Positions 8,028 to 16,177 of a stretch of DNA of 64,000 nucleotides are shown one piece after another; positions within the stretch are counted from its first letter, which is position 1; every line of letters starts with the position of its first letter. Position numbers and translations under genes: made by a program. The notes under the pieces were generated by a model. That model did no database searches, was not told the DNA's origin, and saw only the letters and a program-made list of their open reading frames with translations. Location of the stretch: NCBI GenBank assembly GCA_965204395.1, contig OZ241987.1, positions 1,798,001-1,862,000 on the forward strand, written 5' to 3'. This DNA is from Bin87 sp965204395. GTDB lineage: Bacteria; Chloroflexota; Dehalococcoidia; Lucifugimonadales; UBA3495.

Positions 8028-8855
8028 CTAGCCCGCCAATTCCGGGTCGGTCGCGGGATCGTAGCCGGAAGTTTCAGCGATGATTCGCAGCAACTGCTCT
8101 ACCGCTGCTGGAATGTCCCGGTGGATTGCCTCTCGATTCAATGGCGGTAGGTCGTCGGCGTAGATGGCGCTGCCGGCAAACTCGGTCAGATAGCTGTGCT
8201 CCTCGCCAGGTACGGACACCTCCCCGGGGATCTCGAGTTTTTCCCGCACCAGGGCGATCAGGCCGGCGAGGTCGTGGCCTTGCCAACCCACGGGATAGTC
8301 GTGGCCGTTGGCGCCCAGCGCCGCCTTGTAACCGTGTTCCAACGCCTGCTGCGCGATGTGGCCCAGCACCTTCTCTGGAGTCAGAGAAGAGTCAACGGTG
8401 TGCTGAATAGCATAGGCGTTGTCCTTCGAGTCCCGCACTCTGGTCCTGACGTTGTTCCAGTCGATGGACTCTGCACCGTGATCGCTGGAATATCCAATTT
8501 CTTCCGGAGGCATAATGGGCAGTCCGTCCCTTGCGACATGGTTGGCCAGGTTATTTTTCAAGCAGCGGTTATCGAGGAATTTCCGTAGCGTCCAGCAAAT
8601 TACGTCAGTCTTATCGGCTTCCGGCAGCAACTCTTTACGCGCCTGTTCGGCAACGCTTTTCGCATATTCCCGGTAATCCGGTTCGGTTTCATCTGCGGTA
8701 ATGACGAAGATATCGATGTCCGAATACCACCGGTAGTCCCCACGGGCGCGGGAGCCGAACAGAATGGTCTGCACGGGGTTGAGCGCATCGTGAACCACGC
8801 TGGCCACCCGGGCCGCCCTGGTGTCGTGTCGTGTGATGGATGCGGTGTTGACCAT
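8028..8855 (-). CDS. Nucleotidyltransferase with C-terminal HEPN-like domain
   Basis: The 275-residue protein starts with a minimal nucleotidyltransferase domain: GSRARGDYRWYSDIDIFVI carries the GS and DxD pattern that binds metal and NTP. The C-terminal half (residues about 130-270: KDNAYAIQHTVDSS, HIAQQALEHGYKAALGANG) is an all-helical HEPN-type domain. In two-gene HEPN/MNT systems the MNT protein AMPylates and silences the HEPN RNase; here both sit in one chain. I do not see a clean RxxxxH active site, so the HEPN part may be inactive or divergent. It separates ubiX from the DHFR-ubiE pair. TATAAT is 45 bp upstream; no Shine-Dalgarno. Confidence 0.75.
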   Translation of the reverse strand: MVNTASITRHDTRAARVASVVHDALNPVQTILFGSRARGDYRWYSDIDIFVITADETEPDYREYAKSVAEQARKELLPEADKTDVICWTLRKFLDNRCLKNNLANHVARDGLPIMPPEEIGYSSDHGAESIDWNNVRTRVRDSKDNAYAIQHTVDSSLTPEKVLGHIAQQALEHGYKAALGANGHDYPVGWQGHDLAGLIALVREKLEIPGEVSVPGEEHSYLTEFAGSAIYADDLPPLNREAIHRDIPAAVEQLLRIIAETSGYDPATDPELAG

Positions 8856-8899
8856 CGGGGTTGCGTCCTTGCTCGACCTGCCGATGTGCAGGTGACCCG

Positions 8900-8905
8900 A
8901 TTATA
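8900..8905 (-). promoter_or_regulatory. -10 element of the MNT-HEPN gene
   Basis: Perfect TATAAT on the minus strand in the short gap between ubiX and the nucleotidyltransferase gene. It implies separate transcription from the quinone genes. No convincing -35. Confidence 0.5.
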
Positions 8906-8927
8906 CGCCACGCGGCGTTGGGACCAG

Positions 8928-9542
8928 TCAGCGCTCCCGGTCGTGGTACTGCATGTCGTCGGGCAGGCTGTCGGCGATGCCCAGTGACACCAGCGCCCGC
9001 TGCACCACGAAGCGAACCACGCCGTCGATGTCCAGCGGCTTCAGGTAGAAGGGCGGTTCCGGCGGCAGTATTGTGGCCCCCATGCGCGAGAGGGTCAGCA
9101 TGTTCTCCAGGTGGATGGCGTGCAGGGGCGTCTCCCGGGGGATAAGGGTCAGCGGACGCCGTTCTTTCAGGGTGACGTCGGCGGCACGCAGCAGCAGGTT
9201 GGGCGTCAGCCCGTGGGCCAACGACGCCACCGAGTTCATGCTGGCCGGCGCGATCACCATGCCGGCGGTGGGATGGGTGCCGCTGGCGATGGGCGCGAAC
9301 AGGTCGCTGATGGCATACTGGTGGAAATTGGGGTGTTCCACCCAACGAGCGACGGCGTCGTTGTAGGACTCGTCCAACTCTTCCTGCCACACCATACGCG
9401 CCGCGTTGGACGCCACCGCCGCCACCGGTGTACCCCGCTCCAGCAGAGCGTCCACCAACTCACGGGCGATGACGGCTCCGCTGGCGCCGGTGATGCCCAC
9501 CACCACCGGATGGTCGCGCTTGATGGCGTTGGTGCCGGCCAT
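8928..9542 (-). CDS. ubiX: UbiX-type flavin prenyltransferase
   Basis: UbiX joins dimethylallyl phosphate to FMN to make prenylated FMN, the cofactor of UbiD decarboxylases; the partner ubiD is at 11891-13366. Seen are the flavin loop VVVGITGASGAVIARELVDAL, the IASGTHPTAGMVIAPASMNSVASLAHG segment and LLRAADVTLKERRPLTLIPRETPLHAIHLENM, all family landmarks. ATG 9542 begins 3 bases after the ubiA stop; a GTG at 9551 would overlap ubiA. An AAGG directly precedes the ATG, so translational coupling to ubiA is likely. Length (about 204 residues) is normal. Confidence 0.93.
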   Translation of the reverse strand: MAGTNAIKRDHPVVVGITGASGAVIARELVDALLERGTPVAAVASNAARMVWQEELDESYNDAVARWVEHPNFHQYAISDLFAPIASGTHPTAGMVIAPASMNSVASLAHGLTPNLLLRAADVTLKERRPLTLIPRETPLHAIHLENMLTLSRMGATILPPEPPFYLKPLDIDGVVRFVVQRALVSLGIADSLPDDMQYHDRER

Positions 9543-9544
9543 CC

Positions 9545-10471
9545 TTACCACGGGAAAAAGCCGTCAAACGGCAGCGCGACGGCCAGGATGGTGAAGCACA
9601 GCAACTGCGTGGAAATGTACTTGTTGAACGCGAAAGCCTTGCCCACCATGGGCGGCTCGCCCGACTTGACCAGGTTGTTCTCATACACCAGCAATACCAC
9701 GGCAACGGCCCAGCCGATGAAGTAGAACACGTTCAGGTCCAGCCAGATCCCCACGGCCAGCAGGGCCGCTGCGGACAGGCTGTGCAGCACCCGCGTGGTG
9801 CGGATGGCGTTGCGGATGCCGAACCGGGATGCGATGGAGTGGATGTTGTTCTCCCGGTCGAAGTTGTAGTCCATGGTGCCGTAGACGGTCTCGAACCCGC
9901 CGGCCCACATCATCACCGCAAAGGTGATGAGCACGGGCTGCCAGTCCCACTGTCCCGTTACTCCGATCCACGCGCCGGTGGGGGCGATGGACAGCGCGAA
10001 GCCCAGCATCAGGCTGCACAACCAGGTGTAATACTTGGCGAACGAATACGCGACCACGTAGATCGCGGCCACGGGAGAGAGCATCAACGCCAGCGGGTTG
10101 AGTTGCCACGCCGCGACGAAGAATATCGCCGCCCCGCCCGCGGCCATGCCGCTCACCTCCAGCGGTTTCAGGATGCCGGCGGGGATGTGCCGGCCGGCGG
10201 TGCGGGGGTTGCGGGCGTCCTCTTTCGCGTTGATGATGCGGTTGGCCGACATCCCCAGCGTCCGTACGCCCAGAAACGCCAGCGTGATCCAGATGAACGC
10301 GTGCCAGCCCGGCCAACCGGTGCCGCCGGAGTAGTGGGACGCCAGCGCCATCCCGATGTACCCGAACGGCATCGCGAACAACGATTCGGAGATGTTGATG
10401 GCGTTGAGGTAGTGCGGGACTTTGACCGCAATCGCACGGAATGGGCCGGGATGCGCTGGCGCGTTCTGCAT
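9545..10471 (-). CDS. ubiA: UbiA-family prenyltransferase (MqnP-like)
   Basis: The 308-residue integral membrane prenyltransferase attaches the isoprenoid tail to the quinone head group. The first Asp-rich motif region reads NRIINAKEDARNPRTAGR (residues 77-94) and the second YGTMDYNFDREN. The NPRTAGR signature is typical of the UbiA group that includes MqnP of the futalosine menaquinone route. The family form is usually NRxxDxxxD, so the first Asp is Asn here. The frame extends to 10561, but ATG 10471 fits the family start and has a TATGTT-like -10 at 10491-10486. Divergent from hicAB; coupled to ubiX. Confidence 0.9.
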   Translation of the reverse strand: MQNAPAHPGPFRAIAVKVPHYLNAINISESLFAMPFGYIGMALASHYSGGTGWPGWHAFIWITLAFLGVRTLGMSANRIINAKEDARNPRTAGRHIPAGILKPLEVSGMAAGGAAIFFVAAWQLNPLALMLSPVAAIYVVAYSFAKYYTWLCSLMLGFALSIAPTGAWIGVTGQWDWQPVLITFAVMMWAGGFETVYGTMDYNFDRENNIHSIASRFGIRNAIRTTRVLHSLSAAALLAVGIWLDLNVFYFIGWAVAVVLLVYENNLVKSGEPPMVGKAFAFNKYISTQLLCFTILAVALPFDGFFPW

Positions 10472-10532
10472 GGCAGGATCATGGTAACATACGGGTGTTG
10501 CGGTACATTTCCGCAGGGCTCGCCAACCGCCT

Positions 10533-10733
10533 ATGCCCAAGGTAAGAGAGGCCATACGCATTGTTGAGCGCGACGGTTGGCGTCAGGTGAGAACGAAAGG
10601 TAGTCACCGCCACTTCAGGCATCCCGACAAGTCCGGCACCGTCACTATTCCGGGGCATCCTCGGGACGATTTACATCCCAAGACCTGGAAGAGCATCTTG
10701 AACCAAGCGGGTATCCGGGAGGAAGACCTATGA
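10533..10733 (+). CDS. hicA: HicA-type mRNA interferase toxin
   Basis: A 66-residue dsRBD-fold toxin. Family features are the start MPKVREAIRIVERDGW, the catalytic His in GSHRHFRHP, TVTIPGHPRDDLHPKTWKSIL and the C-terminal QAGIREEDL. HicA cleaves mRNA when not bound by HicB. The stop overlaps the hicB start by 4 bases (ATGA), the usual arrangement. The pair was placed between ubiA and ubiD of the quinone locus. Confidence 0.92.
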   Translation: MPKVREAIRIVERDGWRQVRTKGSHRHFRHPDKSGTVTIPGHPRDDLHPKTWKSILNQAGIREEDL

Positions 10734-11080
10734 AATTGACCTATGTAGTGGTCTTTGAAAAGGGTCCCGATAACTATTGCGCTTATGTTCCCGACCTACC
10801 CGGTTGTATTAGCACAGGGCGCGATTGGGAGGAGATGCAGCGGATGATCCAGGAGGCCATTGAAGGCCATATTGAAGTTACCCATGAATACGGCGAAACG
10901 GCGCCATCACCCCAAATGTCGGTACAGCAAGCGCTGGCCTTCCACCGGGCTCAACCCAACGACTACGGCGGATACTTCCCCGCGCCAGCGCCATCCGACC
11001 AAATTGAGGACCCCTATGCAGTCCTCGAGATTGAAGTTGATGTCAACCTAGATCCTGCGGCGACGGCGTCATCGACTTAA
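10730..11080 (+). CDS. hicB: HicB-type antitoxin
   Basis: The 116-residue antitoxin has the HicB N-terminal fold (MKLTYVVVFEKGPDNYCAYVPDLPGCISTG, the PDLPGC signature) and helix EEMQRMIQEAIEGHIE. The C-terminus lacks an obvious ribbon-helix-helix and ends in an acidic tail (IEDPYAVLEIEVDVN), so DNA binding may differ. It overlaps hicA by 4 bases and the Uma2 gene follows after 44 bp on the same strand, so the three may form one accessory unit. Confidence 0.9.
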   Translation: MKLTYVVVFEKGPDNYCAYVPDLPGCISTGRDWEEMQRMIQEAIEGHIEVTHEYGETAPSPQMSVQQALAFHRAQPNDYGGYFPAPAPSDQIEDPYAVLEIEVDVNLDPAATASST

Positions 11081-11124
11081 CGCTGCCCGCGCCGCCAACC
11101 GCGCCAATCCACCGGAAGTCTCGC

Positions 11125-11886
11125 ATGACCACCGCCAAAACGCCCAAAACCCAGGGTCGCTTCCGCCTGCCCGACCCTCCCGAACGTGAGCCCGACGAAG
11201 TGACCAGCTACGACCACCTGCATGAGCCTGGCAACTCCCACCACCTGATTCAACACCTAGGCAATCCTGCAACCACGCTGGTGGGAGCCGACCACTGGAT
11301 CACGGCCGATCCGCAATCCTTTCGCACGTTGGCCCGGTATCCAGACCTCTTTGTCGCCTTCGACGCGGACCGCGCCGCATACCGGGCCAGCAACGGCTAC
11401 ATCATCTCCGAGCAGGGCAAACCTCCTGACTTCGTTCTGGAAGTTGCCTCCGCCAGCACGGCGGACGTGGACGTGGGGGACAAAAGGGCGGACTACGCCG
11501 CGTTGGGCATACCGGAATACTGGCGCTTCGACGAGACGGGCGAACACCACGGAACGCGACTGGCCGGCGACCGTCTAATGGGCGGCGTGTATGTACCGAT
11601 AGACCTGGAGGAACTGCCCGACGGTGGTTTACAGGGGTACAGCGAGGTTCTGAACCTGTATCTCAGGTGGGAGCAAGGCCAACTGGGCTGGTACGACCCT
11701 GCCACCGGCCGGCACATTACCACGTTCGAGGACGAGCGCGACCGCGCAAATCGGGAGCAGAGCCGCGCCGACCTGGAACAAGCCCGCGCCGATCAGGAAC
11801 AAAACCGAGCCGATACGGCCGAGGCCGCCCTCAACGCCGCCCTGGAGCGCATCCGGCAGTTGGAGGATCAGCAGCGGGAAAGCTGA
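11125..11886 (+). CDS. Uma2 family protein, copy 3
   Basis: This 253-residue Uma2 protein starts MTTAKTPKTQGR. Nuclease-fold motifs are RYPDLFVAF, PPDFVLEVASAST, DKRADYAALGIPEYWRFD. The C-terminal 50 residues are a long coiled coil with repeated RADLEQARADQEQNRAD. Unlike the other copies it has no TATAAT 64 bp upstream and no CGAGGYTCAGC leader; it probably relies on the hicAB transcript. It runs tail-to-tail with ubiD, 4 bp between the stops. Confidence 0.9.
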   Translation: MTTAKTPKTQGRFRLPDPPEREPDEVTSYDHLHEPGNSHHLIQHLGNPATTLVGADHWITADPQSFRTLARYPDLFVAFDADRAAYRASNGYIISEQGKPPDFVLEVASASTADVDVGDKRADYAALGIPEYWRFDETGEHHGTRLAGDRLMGGVYVPIDLEELPDGGLQGYSEVLNLYLRWEQGQLGWYDPATGRHITTFEDERDRANREQSRADLEQARADQEQNRADTAEAALNAALERIRQLEDQQRES

Positions 11887-11890
11887 GCCG

Positions 11891-13366
11891 CTAACCCAGG
11901 TTGGCCGGCGGTATGATGTCGCTCAGGCCAAGCTCGGCCCAACGCTGGGATACCTGCTGCCGGATCTCCGCGCTCATCTCAATGTCGGGCGGCCACTCCC
12001 GGTGGTAGCCCTCCTGCGGGCCCTTGCGCGTGGCGTCGATCCCGACCTTGCTGCCGAATCGCGGCGTCGGCGAGGCGACGTCCAGGTCGTCGATGGGCCC
12101 TTCCACCAGCACCAGGTCGGTGCTTGGGTTGATGTTGTTGGCGACGCGCCAGGCGACTTCCGACGGGTTCTGCACGTCCACGAAATCGTCCACCACCACG
12201 ATCACCTTGGTGAGGCTGAGCAGGCCCAGGCCCCACAGGCCGTACATCACCTTGCGGGCGTGGCCGGGATACTCCTTCTTCATGGACACCAGCACCAGGT
12301 TGTGGAAGATGCCCTCGGCCGGCATGTTGATGTCCACCACCTCGGGCAGGATCAGCTTGATCAGGGGCAGGAAGACACGTTCCGTGACCTTGCCCATCCA
12401 GTAGTCCTCGGTGGGTGGTCGGCCCACGAACGTCGTCGGGTAGATGGGATTCTGACGGCGGGTGATGGTCTCGACGTGGAACACGGGGTACGGTTCGGCC
12501 AGCGAGTAGTAGCCGGTGTGGTCGCCGAAGGGCCCCTCTGTGCGCTCCTCGCCGGGCAAGACGTAGCCTTCCAGCACGATTTCTGCGTTGGCGGGCACCA
12601 TCAAGTCCACGGTTTTGGCCGGCGTAAGCTCCACGCCGGCGTCCCGGATGAAGCCGGCCAGGGTCATCTCGTCCACCTCCGGCGGCAGCGGAGCCGATCC
12701 GGTCCAGATTGACGCCGGGTCGCCGCCCAGCGCGACGGCCACGTCCAGCCGATCGCTGCTCGCCCGGTAGTGTCTGGCGCCCACCTTGTGGGTCTGCCAG
12801 TGCATCCCGGTGGTGCGGGAGTCGAACACCTGCATCCGGTAGATGCCGTAGTTCTGCGTGCCCGTCTCGGGGTCCTTGGTGATCACCAGGGGCAAGGTGA
12901 TGTACGGCCCGGCGTCCTCGGGCCAGCACTTGATGATGGGCAGGCTGTAGAGGTCAACGTCCTCGCCCGTCAGCACGACCTCCTGGCAAGGCGCGTTGCG
13001 CACCGTGCGGGGTTGGTACGCGCCAATGTGGGCCAGCCGCCCCAGGGTACGCAGCTTGTTCATCAGGCCCTGCGGCGGGCCGCCCAGCGCCATGTCGATC
13101 ATGGACTCCAGGCGGGCGGCGAGGTCGTTGGCGTCGTCGACCTCCAGTGCCCAGTTCATCCGACGCTCGGCGCAGAAGAGGTTCATGGCCACGGGCATGT
13201 CGTGACCGATGACGTTCTCAAAGAGGAGGGCCGGGCCATCCGCCCGCATCAGGCGGTAGGCGATCTCGGTCATCTCCAGTTCGGGACTGACCGGAGAAGA
13301 AATACGGCGCAAGTCCCCCTGGCTCTCCAGGAAAGTGAGGAACTCGCGCAGGTCTTGGTACGGCAT
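11891..13366 (-). CDS. ubiD: UbiD-family decarboxylase
   Basis: The 491-residue UbiD protein uses prenylated FMN from UbiX to remove an aromatic carboxyl group; in the futalosine route the MqnL-type UbiD acts on the prenylated naphthoate. Visible are the N-terminal PYQDLREFLTFLESQGDLRRI, the prenyl-FMN/metal region NYGIYRMQVFDSRTTGMHWQ, the acidic loop EGPFGDHTGYYS and VFVSMKKEY-like KVMYGLWGLGLLSLTKVIVVVDD. Length is typical. No Shine-Dalgarno is seen. The gene is separated from ubiAX by the inserted hicAB-Uma2 block on the other strand. Confidence 0.93.
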   Translation of the reverse strand: MPYQDLREFLTFLESQGDLRRISSPVSPELEMTEIAYRLMRADGPALLFENVIGHDMPVAMNLFCAERRMNWALEVDDANDLAARLESMIDMALGGPPQGLMNKLRTLGRLAHIGAYQPRTVRNAPCQEVVLTGEDVDLYSLPIIKCWPEDAGPYITLPLVITKDPETGTQNYGIYRMQVFDSRTTGMHWQTHKVGARHYRASSDRLDVAVALGGDPASIWTGSAPLPPEVDEMTLAGFIRDAGVELTPAKTVDLMVPANAEIVLEGYVLPGEERTEGPFGDHTGYYSLAEPYPVFHVETITRRQNPIYPTTFVGRPPTEDYWMGKVTERVFLPLIKLILPEVVDINMPAEGIFHNLVLVSMKKEYPGHARKVMYGLWGLGLLSLTKVIVVVDDFVDVQNPSEVAWRVANNINPSTDLVLVEGPIDDLDVASPTPRFGSKVGIDATRKGPQEGYHREWPPDIEMSAEIRQQVSQRWAELGLSDIIPPANLG

Positions 13367-13404
13367 ACTGAATCAGCCGGACGAAGCCGGCCAGCGGCCG
13401 ACGG

Positions 13405-13438
13405 GATAAAACTGGGGCTGGCCCTGATCGGGCCAGCC
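13405..13438 (-). terminator. Rho-independent terminator after zinc-ribbon gene
   Basis: On the minus strand a 9-bp stem (GGCTGGCCC with GGGCCAGCC, 13438-13430 and 13424-13416) is followed by AGTTTTAT. It lies just after the stop of the zinc-ribbon gene and before ubiD. Confidence 0.7.
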
Positions 13439-13455
13439 GTCAATGCCCTAGAGGG

Positions 13456-13776
13456 TCAGGAGTTGCGCATCTGCGAGAAGCAGTCGCTGCAATAGACCGG
13501 TCGGTCGCCGCGGGGTCGGAAGGGTACCGTGGCATCCACTCCGCAGTTGCTGCAGACGATGGGGAAGGATTCCCTGGGACCGCCGTATCCGCCGCCGCCG
13601 CCACCGCCGCCTCCGAAGTTGTCCCGAGGCTGCCCGCGGCGGGCGTTGCGGCAGGGTTGGCATCGCCGTGGATAGTTGGTGAATCCACGGGATTGGTAAA
13701 ATTCCTGCTCGCCTACAGTGAAAAGAAACTCTGCGCCGCAGTCGCGACATTCCAGAGTCATGTCTGATAGAGCCAC
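13456..13776 (-). CDS. Small zinc-ribbon protein
   Basis: A 106-residue protein with two Cys-rich knuckle pairs: CRDCGAEF and CQPC at the N-terminus (a zinc ribbon with GEQEFYQSRGF between), then a Gly-rich linker (nine Gly in a row) and CSNCGVDATVPF...CSDC at the C-terminus. This is the common Chloroflexota zinc-ribbon type of unknown function; nucleic-acid binding is plausible. Longer starts exist, but GTG 13776 has GGAGGGG four bases before it and gives the usual MALSD start. Confidence 0.85.
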   Translation of the reverse strand: MALSDMTLECRDCGAEFLFTVGEQEFYQSRGFTNYPRRCQPCRNARRGQPRDNFGGGGGGGGGYGGPRESFPIVCSNCGVDATVPFRPRGDRPVYCSDCFSQMRNS

Positions 13777-13890
13777 TATTCCCCTCCGTTGAGGTCGGTA
13801 ATCACGATGCACGCTGTTTGGTCGGATTCGTCGGGCAAAGCGATTCCCAATACCCAAGGAAGATGGACCTGCGCAATCTGTTGTCGATTC

Positions 13891-13919
13891 ACTATACTGG
13901 CAACCACCCGCACAAGCAA
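13891..13919 (-). promoter_or_regulatory. Possible promoter of the zinc-ribbon gene
   Basis: TTGCTT (13919-13914), 17 bp, TATAGT (13896-13891) on the minus strand. The leader would be about 110 bases. Moderate matches to sigma-70 consensus. Confidence 0.4.
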
Positions 13920-13979
13920 CGATTTTAGCGTTGGTTTTGTGCGGTTATGGTTGGCGGCGAACCCGATCGGCAATCGACA

Positions 13980-14006
13980 AGAGGGGCGAATAACCATTCA
14001 CCCCTG
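13980..14006. repeat. Degenerate copy of the AGGGGCGAAT palindrome
   Basis: AGGGGCGAAT, a 4-base loop and ATTCACCCCT form an imperfect palindrome like the intact copy at 35425-35452. It lies downstream of the F420-type gene and could also help end its transcript. Confidence 0.45.
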
Positions 14007-14032
14007 CCAAACGTTCGCGGATATTGGCGGTG

Positions 14033-14467
14033 TTACGCAGGTTCGGCGACGAACACCGGAATCTTTCGCGTGGTGCGTCCCTGGTATTCCTCATAGGGTG
14101 GGAACGCCTCCACCGCGATGTCCCAGAGGCGGGCTCGCTCCGCGTCGTCCTGCACCTCTCGGACCCTCATGGTGTACACGTCGGTCTCGTCGCGGATTTC
14201 CACGTTGTTGTCCGCTCGCAGGTTGTACACCCAGACCGGGTTGTTCGGCGCGCCGCCCATGGATGCCACCAGCACGTAGTCGTTGCCGTCCTTGACGCGC
14301 ATCAGCGGCGTCTTGCGGATGCCTCCGCTCTGGTTCCCCCGGTTGGTGACGATGATGACGGGCAGCCCGGTGTCGCGCAGCGTGGTGCCTTCCGTGCCGC
14401 CGCTGCCCTCGTAGACTTCCACCTGCTCGCGAACCCAGTCCCTGGTGGATGGCATGTACTCGGCCAT
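14033..14467 (-). CDS. Deazaflavin (F420)-dependent nitroreductase family protein
   Basis: The 144-residue protein belongs to the Ddn/FDOR family (split beta-barrel, F420 binding). Family signature: VTNRGNQSGGIRKTPLMRV, then YVLVASMGGAPNNPVWVYNLRA. Members reduce nitro or enone substrates with F420H2 or act on quinones; the substrate here is unknown. ATG 14467 has AAAGGAG at good spacing. Its presence implies the host makes F420, which fits Chloroflexota. Confidence 0.88.
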   Translation of the reverse strand: MAEYMPSTRDWVREQVEVYEGSGGTEGTTLRDTGLPVIIVTNRGNQSGGIRKTPLMRVKDGNDYVLVASMGGAPNNPVWVYNLRADNNVEIRDETDVYTMRVREVQDDAERARLWDIAVEAFPPYEEYQGRTTRKIPVFVAEPA

Positions 14468-14662
14468 AGTTTGCTCCTTTCGAGTGATTACGGAGTTACA
14501 TCATAACCGTAAATTGTGGTGTATTGCGCATCCTCAAAAGTAACGTCAGGGCAATCGCATTTAGAATTTAGACGCCCGTCGCTCCGGCGCAAGCCGGAGT
14601 CCAGAGGCCCCCGAATGAAGAGAGCGATCGCGAAACTGCCGATTTCAGGCACTGGATACATG

Positions 14663-16115
14663 AGTCATCCCGAATTTGGGTTGAGGTGAGGGAAGGACGG
14701 TGGGTGGGTTAGCCAGAGGGTACTGAGTGCGGAGCGAAGCCTGGGGAGAGGTAATTTGGCTTGTCGGTACCGCTCCCCGGTTCGGTGGCACCAGTTTCTG
14801 ATTAGGCTTTGGACGAGAGATTGGCGGCTTGGCGTGAGCAGGTGGAGGAGGAAGGCATAGACCAGAGAGGCCATGAGCAGGAGTTTGAGGCGGTTTTCCC
14901 AGAACCAGAGGCGGGGGCTTTCCATGGCCAGGTCGGTCTTGCAAGCTCGGTAGCACATCTCTACCTGCCAGCGGCGAGCGTAGGCCATGACCACCCGCCA
15001 GGCGTCGTCAACGGAAGCAATGGGCTGGTTGGTCAGCAGGTACCAGGGTGTTCGTCCCGTACCGGGTCTGGAGACCACCAGCCATAGGGGATGATCCAAC
15101 TGGGGGTGGTGTACTGGCACGGTCAGGATGCCGGTTTTGCGGTACTGTCGACGGTTGTAGTCCCAGATCATGCGGTGGTCCTGGGAGCGTTTGCCTCGGG
15201 AGATCTGCCCTGGGAAACGCTCCTGGCCCAAGGCATCCACCAGGCGATGGCGGGTAGGCCAGCGCATGATGAAGCAGAGTTGACGTTGGGTCAGTTCCTC
15301 CAGCCAGGGAGCGCCAGCGTAGCCCCGATCAAAAAGGTGGATCACCTGTTGCTGCCAGCGCTGGGCGCATTGGTCCAGCAGTGTGGCGGCCTGCGCTCGC
15401 CGGTGGCTGGCCAGGGGACCTCGGCTGGTCCACCAACCCATGGCAGCCAGGGTGGGCGCGCCCGCCATCCCAGCCACTATCACCGTGAGCCACTGCATCC
15501 CCGGCACGAATACGGGCGGTCCTCCCGGAGGGTTGTAGTAGCCCGGCTTGATCCGCTTGAGACGGGCCGCCTTGCTGGAGCGCACCGGACACAACCCCTC
15601 CAGGGCGATGCTCTCCGGCTTCTCCAGGACACTCTCATCCCAGATGGCCAATGCCCCTTCCCCAGCGGCGGCCAACTCCGTAAGCCGCCGGTCGGCATCA
15701 TGCCAAAGAAACTCTTCCAGGAGAGTATGGGACCACTTGGATGAGCGCAGCAGATTGCTGAGACGCTTGGTCCCCGCCGGCGCACGGTCGGGACTAATGA
15801 TGTGAGCGCCCAACTCGCTCAAGAGCAACCCGTAACGATTGTGGCGCATCCGCACCATGGCCACCAGGGTCAGCAGAAAGGTGCGCACCAATCGCCGATC
15901 CAGTCGATGGTTCAGCCAGGTTTCCAATGGCCCGATGAACAATCCCAACAGATCCGCAACCTGTTGCCCTTGCTCCTGGCCCGCCCCTTGCTGCAACATA
16001 AAGAAGCCCCCTTCGGTGGTTTGGAGTTTGCTCACTCCCACTTCACCAGAAGAGGGCTTCTCTGATCAGCCCCTTACAGCGACAGTTTTCCCATTTTCTA
16101 AAATCCGGGATGACT
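14663..16115 (-). mobile_element. IS4-type insertion sequence, copy 1 (1453 bp)
   Basis: The element is bounded by imperfect inverted repeats AGTCATCCCGGATTT / AGTCATCCCGAATTT and by CATG on each side (14659-14662 and 16116-16119), a 4-bp target duplication. It carries one transposase gene. Its encoded protein is identical to that of copy 2 at 19367-20819, in opposite orientation, so both are recent. Confidence 0.9.
14665..15999 (-). CDS. IS4-superfamily DDE transposase, copy 1
   Basis: The 444-residue DDE transposase has Asp in LAIWDESVLEKPES, the second Asp in VIHLFDRGYAG, and the Y-(2)-R-(3)-E-type motif in RRWQVEMCYRACKTDL. This order and the beta-strand insertion between the second Asp and the Glu fit the IS4 superfamily. 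A GTG at 16041 extends the frame, but ATG 15999 follows GAAGGGGG at 7-8 bases. The TGA stop lies inside the terminal repeat. An upstream hairpin covers the ribosome-binding site. Confidence 0.9.
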   Translation of the reverse strand: MLQQGAGQEQGQQVADLLGLFIGPLETWLNHRLDRRLVRTFLLTLVAMVRMRHNRYGLLLSELGAHIISPDRAPAGTKRLSNLLRSSKWSHTLLEEFLWHDADRRLTELAAAGEGALAIWDESVLEKPESIALEGLCPVRSSKAARLKRIKPGYYNPPGGPPVFVPGMQWLTVIVAGMAGAPTLAAMGWWTSRGPLASHRRAQAATLLDQCAQRWQQQVIHLFDRGYAGAPWLEELTQRQLCFIMRWPTRHRLVDALGQERFPGQISRGKRSQDHRMIWDYNRRQYRKTGILTVPVHHPQLDHPLWLVVSRPGTGRTPWYLLTNQPIASVDDAWRVVMAYARRWQVEMCYRACKTDLAMESPRLWFWENRLKLLLMASLVYAFLLHLLTPSRQSLVQSLIRNWCHRTGERYRQAKLPLPRLRSALSTLWLTHPPSFPHLNPNSG

Positions 16116-16177
16116 CATGTATGACGGTGGCCGGGAGAGCCTTATCCAAGGGCCGACAATTGAAATGCGATTGCCCT

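Larger units (their letters stand above)
14548..16177. mobile_element. MITE-like element, family 1 copy A, split by an IS
   Basis: Terminal inverted repeats AGGGCAATCGCATTT (14548-14562) and its complement (16163-16177) bound an element of about 177 bp once the inner IS (14663-16115) and one CATG are removed. The flanks carry an imperfect direct repeat (AAAGTAACGT and CAAGTAGCGT, 8 of 10). It matches the intact copy B at 18426-18634 in both halves. No ORF of its own, so it would need a transposase supplied elsewhere. Confidence 0.75.
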
